Source of the DNA: Oscillospiraceae bacterium
Lineage (GTDB): Bacteria; Bacillota; Clostridia; Oscillospirales; Oscillospiraceae
Assembly: GCA_902787755.1 (NCBI GenBank)
Contig: CADAHL010000004.1
Span: 33,348 to 97,347, forward strand
Direction of reading: 5' to 3'
DNA length: 64,000 nucleotides
A model generated the notes under the pieces. The model was given only the letters and a program-made list of their open reading frames with translations, was not told the origin of the DNA and made no database searches. The position numbers and the translations under genes were made by a program. Numbering within the stretch: the first letter of the stretch is position 1; each line of letters opens with the position of its first letter. Below are positions 60,521 through 64,000 of this stretch, piece by piece.

Positions 60521-61327
60521 TTAATCCCTGCTGCCCAGCAGGCTGCAGATCCCGAAGCAGATCAGATCCGCCACTACAATGCTGGCGCCGGTGGGAGTCT
60601 CCAGGAAGAAGGAGGCCACGGTCCCCAGCACGAAGCAGCCCGCGGAGATCCCGGCGGCACACAGGACCACCGCCTTGAAGCTGCGGCAAATGCGCATGGC
60701 CGACAGGGCCGGAAAGATGATCAGGCTGGAGATGAGCAGCGCGCCCATCATCCGCATGCCCAGCACCACCGTCACCGCCGTCAGCACCGCCAGGAGCGTG
60801 TTGTACAGCTCGGTCCGGGTGCCGGTGGCTTTGCTGAAGCTCTCGTCAAAGGTCACGGCGAACAGCCGGGGGTAGAACAGCAGGAACAGGGCTAGCACCG
60901 CCAGGGACAGGATCACGCTGAGGATGGCGTCGGAGCGGCTGAGGGACAGGATGCTGCCGAACATGTAGCTGGAGACCTCGGTGTTCATCCCCGTGGTCAG
61001 GGACACGCAGATCACGCCGATGGCCAGAGCCGAGGAGGAAATAATGGCGATCATGGCGTCGCCCTTCACCCGGCTGGACTGACTCAGCCGCAGCAGAAGC
61101 ACCGCCGTCACGATCACCACCGGCACCGCCACGGCCAGCGGGGCCAGATGCAGGGCCGAGGCGATGGCCAGGGCGCCGAAGCCCACGTGGCTCAGTCCGT
61201 CGCCGATCATGGAATAGCGCTTGAGCACCAGGGACACCCCCAGCAGCGCCGCGCACAGGCTCACCAGCACGCCCACGATCAGGGCCCGCTGCATGAAATG
61301 GTAGGAAAGCATCTGAACGATCGTCAT
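60521..61327 (-). CDS. znuB: Zinc/manganese ABC transporter permease
   Basis: A 268-residue polytopic permease of the ABC-3 family with about eight membrane segments. It has the GDGLSHVGFGALAI segment, the DAMIAIISSSALAIGV region and the FDESFSKATGT cytoplasmic loop, all typical of ZnuB/MntB-type permeases. The start is ATG at 61327, overlapping the end of znuC by four bases. A long in-frame upstream extension is the antisense-free shadow of znuC and is rejected. Metal choice is likely zinc, by the binding protein in the operon. Confidence 0.9.
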   Translation of the reverse strand: MTIVQMLSYHFMQRALIVGVLVSLCAALLGVSLVLKRYSMIGDGLSHVGFGALAIASALHLAPLAVAVPVVIVTAVLLLRLSQSSRVKGDAMIAIISSSALAIGVICVSLTTGMNTEVSSYMFGSILSLSRSDAILSVILSLAVLALFLLFYPRLFAVTFDESFSKATGTRTELYNTLLAVLTAVTVVLGMRMMGALLISSLIIFPALSAMRICRSFKAVVLCAAGISAGCFVLGTVASFFLETPTGASIVVADLICFGICSLLGSRD

Positions 61328-62031
61328 ATCCGGTTCCCTCCCAAAAAGCGCCGGGCCGCGTCGCTCTCTTTGTATTCTGCCGCCGTGCCGAAGAACAGCT
61401 GCTTCTGGCCCAGGTGCAGGATATGGGTGGCGTAGCGCACCGCGGCGTGGATGTCGTGGGAGACCATGATGACGGTGATGTCGTCGCAGAGGTTCACCAG
61501 CTTGATGAGATTGTACATCTCCCCGGCGGCCACCGGGTCCAGGCCGGTCACCGGCTCGTCCAGCAGCAGGAGCTTCTTGGTGGCGCACAGAGCCCGGGCC
61601 AGCAGGACCCGCTGCTGCTGCCCGCCGGACAGGGCGTGGTAGCTGGTCTTCTCCAGATCCTCGATGCCCATGCGCTCCATATTCTTCCGGGCCCGCTCCC
61701 GGTCTTCCCTATTGTAGCGGAATCGGCCTCCCAGGCTGTTCAGGCAGCCGGAGAGCACCACCTCGCCCACGCTGGCGGGGAAATCCCGCTGGAGCTGGGT
61801 CTGCTGAGGCAGATAGCCGATCTCTGTGCTCTTCAGGCCGTCGCCGAAGCGCACAGTGCCCCTGTCCGGCTTTTTCAGGCCCAGAAGTCCCTTGATGAGG
61901 GTGGACTTGCCGGAGCCGTTCTCCCCCACCACGCACAGGTAATCCCCGGCGTTCAGGGAGAAGTTGACTCCCTCCAGCACGGTCCTACCGTCATAAGCAA
62001 AGCCCGCGTTTTCACATTGGATGATTGCCAT
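61324..62031 (-). CDS. znuC: Zinc/manganese ABC transporter ATP-binding protein
   Basis: A 235-residue ABC ATPase with Walker A GENGSGKST (residues ~36-44), a Q-loop (YLPQQTQLQRDFPASVGEVV), signature LSGGQQQRVLLARAL, and Walker B LLLLDEPVTGLDP. It drives metal import with the ZnuB permease. The start ATG at 62031 overlaps the znuA stop codon (TGATG) and follows GGAGGCG. The order is znuA-znuC-znuB, all overlapping. Confidence 0.95.
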   Translation of the reverse strand: MAIIQCENAGFAYDGRTVLEGVNFSLNAGDYLCVVGENGSGKSTLIKGLLGLKKPDRGTVRFGDGLKSTEIGYLPQQTQLQRDFPASVGEVVLSGCLNSLGGRFRYNREDRERARKNMERMGIEDLEKTSYHALSGGQQQRVLLARALCATKKLLLLDEPVTGLDPVAAGEMYNLIKLVNLCDDITVIMVSHDIHAAVRYATHILHLGQKQLFFGTAAEYKESDAARRFLGGNRI

Positions 62032-62987
62032 CAGCCCAGCGCCTCCTTTACCGTCTCCACATTCTGCCACATCAGGTCCAGATAAGTCACGCCCTGTTCC
62101 AGATCCTCTGCCGAGACGGTATGGCAGGAATGGAAGCGCAGCTTGCCGCAGCCGGTGTCCTCGCAGATCACGTCGGCCATTTTTTCATTGGAAAACTCGA
62201 TGGTCAGCACTGCCGGGATCCGCTGCTCCCGTACCCGGTCGATGAGGAAGGCCACGGTCCGGGCCGAGGGCTCGGTATCGTCGGCACAGCCGGGAAAGGC
62301 GGCGTAATAATCCAGGCCGTATTCCTCCACGAAGTAGCGCACCGGAAAGCGATCGGCAAAGACCAGAACCTCCCGCTGTCCCTGGGCCACCGCCCGGCGG
62401 AAGGCGCTGTCCAGATCAGCAAGCTTTGCTTCATAGGCTGCCAGGTTGGAACGGTATAGGGTCTCCCCTTCCGGGTCGATGCGGCAGAGGTCCTCACACA
62501 GGGCGCGGCAGATCTCCATCGCCTTCACCGGGGAGGTCCAGACATGCTCGTCATACTCCGGGCCTTCCTCGCCCTCTTCTCCCTCTGCTTCTTCCTCGAA
62601 GATCTGCTGCATGCCCTCCTTGATCTCTTCCTCCAGGGCGTCCACGCAGTCCAGCATGCAGAGGGTCTCCGGCGGGGCGTCCTGCCCCTCCAGCAGTTCC
62701 TCCACCCACTCCTCGGACTCGCCGCCGTTGTAGAAGAACAGGCCGCAGTTGCGGATGCGGATCAGATCCTGGGCGGTGGGCTCAAAGCTGTGAGTTTCCG
62801 CCCCGGGAGGCAGCAGCAGCCGGGCCCGGACCCGCTCCCCGCCGATCTGCCGGGCGAAGTCGTAGGCTGGGAACACGCTGCAGACGATCTCCAGCTTTCC
62901 GTCTTTTATTTCCGTTTCCCGGGTTCCGCAGGCGCTGAGCGAGAGCAGCAGGCCCAGGAGCGCCAGGATGGTCACAAATCGTCTCAT
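62031..62987 (-). CDS. znuA: Metal ABC transporter substrate-binding lipoprotein
   Basis: A 318-residue lipoprotein with a type II signal (LLGLLLSLSACG, lipobox cysteine ~20). It belongs to the cluster A-I metal-binding family: first histidine in GAETHSFEPTAQD, second in DEHVWTSPVKAM. The usual His-rich loop is replaced by a Glu-rich loop (EEEAEGEEGEEG). At the third ligand position the family His is replaced: the segment is VFADRFPVRYF, with an Asp. The final region has LTIEFSNEKMADVI. ATG at 62987 follows GGAGTGTGACT. Confidence 0.88.
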   Translation of the reverse strand: MRRFVTILALLGLLLSLSACGTRETEIKDGKLEIVCSVFPAYDFARQIGGERVRARLLLPPGAETHSFEPTAQDLIRIRNCGLFFYNGGESEEWVEELLEGQDAPPETLCMLDCVDALEEEIKEGMQQIFEEEAEGEEGEEGPEYDEHVWTSPVKAMEICRALCEDLCRIDPEGETLYRSNLAAYEAKLADLDSAFRRAVAQGQREVLVFADRFPVRYFVEEYGLDYYAAFPGCADDTEPSARTVAFLIDRVREQRIPAVLTIEFSNEKMADVICEDTGCGKLRFHSCHTVSAEDLEQGVTYLDLMWQNVETVKEALG

Positions 62988-63011
62988 AGTCACACTCCAG
63001 TCCAAGCGTTT

Positions 63012-63040
63012 ACTATACACAAAAAACCTTGTCGGGTCAA
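63012..63040 (-). promoter_or_regulatory. Sigma-A promoter for znuACB
   Basis: On the minus strand TTGACC (63035-63040), a 17-base spacer and TATAGT (63012-63017). The -35 abuts the -35 of the divergent promoter at 63029-63057. No perfect Zur-like palindrome was seen. Confidence 0.8.
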
Positions 63041-63057
63041 GAATTGCATGATAAAAT
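63029..63057 (+). promoter_or_regulatory. Promoter for the LOG-family gene
   Basis: TTGTCG (63029-63034), a 17-base spacer and TAAAAT (63052-63057). Its spacer contains the znuA -35, so the two promoters overlap. Confidence 0.6.
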
Positions 63058-63087
63058 CAATCAAAAACCGATTTGGGGAGGTTCTCT

Positions 63088-63669
63088 ATGCACATCACGG
63101 TTTACGGCGCATCCGGCGCTCATCTGGCAGCGGAATATTACGCGGCAGCCCAGCGTTTTGGCGGACTGCTGGCCAGGGCCGGGCATACTCTGGTCTTCGG
63201 CGGCGGTCAGGAGGGACTGATGGGCGCTTGCGCCAGGGGTGCAAGCGCGGAGGGCGGGGAGATCGTCGGCGTGGCGCCCCGGTTCTTCGACGAGCCCGGG
63301 ATCCTGTATCCCCACTGCAGCCGCTTCGTCTATACCGAGACCATGGCCCAGCGCAAGACGGAGATGGAAGCGCTGGCCGAGGCCTTTGTGGTTCTGCCCG
63401 GCGGCATCGGAACCTTCGAGGAATTTTTTGAGACGCTGACCCTGAAGCAGCTGGGGCAGCACCGTAAGCCCATCGTCCTGCTGAACACGCTGGATTACTA
63501 CGACGATCTGGTCTCCCTGCTCCGAAAAGCCGTTGAGGGGCGTTTTCTCAGCCGGGGCTGCCTGGAGCTGTTCTCCCTGTGCCGGGAGCCGGAGGAGATC
63601 CTGCCCGCCATCGAGAACGCCAGGTCTCTCTCCGGCGGGATTCACCGGTTGGAGGACTATCACCGATAA
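63088..63669 (+). CDS. LOG-family (TIGR00730) nucleotide 5'-monophosphate phosphoribohydrolase
   Basis: A 193-residue protein of the LOG (LONELY GUY) / lysine decarboxylase-like family. The two signature motifs are the GGGQEGLMGACARGA block (residue ~38) and PGGIGTFEEFFE (residue ~106). These enzymes release bases from nucleoside monophosphates (cytokinin activation in plants; general nucleotide hydrolysis in bacteria). The start ATG at 63088 follows GGGGAGGTTCTCT. It is single and is followed at once by a transposon-protein remnant. Confidence 0.88.
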   Translation: MHITVYGASGAHLAAEYYAAAQRFGGLLARAGHTLVFGGGQEGLMGACARGASAEGGEIVGVAPRFFDEPGILYPHCSRFVYTETMAQRKTEMEALAEAFVVLPGGIGTFEEFFETLTLKQLGQHRKPIVLLNTLDYYDDLVSLLRKAVEGRFLSRGCLELFSLCREPEEILPAIENARSLSGGIHRLEDYHR

Positions 63670-63762
63670 AAGGTCCAGGATCAAATGCTGTGGGTACAGC
63701 GAATGAACAACATTCGGAATCGAGCTATGGAGGTTGTGAATAACGATCTGATTTATGCATAA
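63670..63762 (+). pseudogene. Remnant of a TnpV-like transposon-encoded protein (C-terminus)
   Basis: In the same frame as the preceding gene, directly after its stop codon, 30 codons read KVQDQMLWVQ, then RMNNIRNRAMEVV and NNDLIYA before a TAA. This matches the conserved C-terminal end of TnpV-type proteins of clostridial mobile elements (xxRMNNIRxRAxEIVxxELIY). The rest of the protein is absent. An ATG (63685) exists but the fragment has no ribosome binding site of note. Confidence 0.65.
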
Positions 63763-63768
63763 TGTACC

Positions 63769-63804
63769 GGGCGGTAGGGAGAAATCTCCCACCGCCCTAT
63801 TTTT
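63769..63804 (+). terminator. Terminator after the TnpV remnant
   Basis: GGGCGGT with a one-base bulge and GGGAGA pair with TCTCCC and ACCGCCC (63769-63797), followed by TATTTTTA. Confidence 0.85.
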
Positions 63805-63892
63805 ACCATAATATGATGCATCCGTCATGTTCTGCTTTGGCAGGGGTTTCTTGCATTTCACCTGCAATTATTTACCTCTGAGCGCCAAACAG

Positions 63893-63921
63893 ATGACAAA
63901 CGATATTTACCCGATTATACT
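63893..63921 (+). promoter_or_regulatory. Promoter for the gene at the right edge
   Basis: ATGACA (63893-63898), a 17-base spacer and TATACT (63916-63921). The region 63805-63892 is AT-rich and holds nothing else that I can identify. Confidence 0.6.
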
Positions 63922-63967
63922 GTTCTCATCTAAGTTGATGTGCACTCAACAAGAAAGGGGATCTCTT

Positions 63968-64000
63968 ATGCAGGTCAAGATTGAAGTCTCGCCGGAGCAC
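63968..64000 (+). CDS. Start of a new gene, possibly LytTR-family regulator
   Basis: Only 11 codons are in the window: MQVKIEVSPEH, after AAGAAAGGGG (a good ribosome binding site) and with a promoter upstream. The opening resembles short LytTR DNA-binding proteins of Firmicutes (MKVxIEIxPE), but 11 residues cannot settle it. Confidence 0.4.
   Translation, partial: MQVKIEVSPEH

Overview
The window is GC-rich (about 60% by eye) and reads as the chromosome of an anaerobic, endospore-forming member of the Eubacteriales, most like the Oscillospiraceae / Clostridium cluster IV. The reasons are a SpoIIIE-type DNA translocase, a Firmicutes-style smc-ftsY locus, RqcH, Mini-RNase III, YerC, a class B sortase, consensus sigma-A promoters, and a NadD-YqeK fusion. 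This placement is an inference from gene content; no rRNA gene is present.

Layout. 1-10.7 kb, mostly plus strand: the 3' end of relA, dtd, an MBL hydrolase, a sugar nucleotidyltransferase, galE, ogt (minus), a THEP1-like pseudo-NTPase, sfsA, a TerB-like protein, an UppP-like phosphatase, spoIIIE and mrnC. 10.7-13.2 kb: an MBOAT acyltransferase / SGNH-like pair for extracytoplasmic O-acetylation. 13.3-16 kb: rqcH, a Spx/ArsC-like protein, a small Smr protein and rpsU. 16.1-32.8 kb: one minus-strand housekeeping operon of 13 tightly packed genes (TrmH-type methyltransferase, dprA, topA, trmFO, plsX, rnc, a radical SAM protein, smc, ftsY, yhbY, nadD-yqeK, rsfS, leuS) behind one recognisable promoter.

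33-46 kb is a ten-gene minus-strand unit. It starts with glycogen/starch genes (glgB, glgA, a GH13 enzyme) and runs without a strong terminator into hexuronate catabolism (kduD, an esterase, eda, two KDG kinases, uxaC). It ends in a chimeric gene: the first ~138 codons of tagaturonate reductase (uxaB) joined to the second half of a GltD-like flavoprotein.

46-60.5 kb is cell-surface DNA: a large secreted protein ending in an NPKTG sorting signal, two tandem CapA-type proteins, a flavodoxin-like protein, an SPFH/NfeD pair, a YerC-methyltransferase pair, hslO, four tRNA genes (Val, Phe, Gly, Cys), a class B sortase, and a second large surface protein ending in KPRTG. Identical 16-bp motifs lie upstream of both sorted-protein genes and a variant lies at the sortase promoter, which suggests one regulon. 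60.5-63 kb is a znuABC-type metal uptake operon. The right end holds a LOG-family gene, a remnant of a transposon protein (TnpV) and the first codons of a new gene.

The most notable observations are the uxaB/gltD chimera joined at a short shared word, the sortase-B regulon with its shared operator-like sequence, an Smc with coiled-coil arms about 90 residues shorter than usual on each side, and a THEP1-family protein without a P-loop whose promoter would give a nearly leaderless mRNA.
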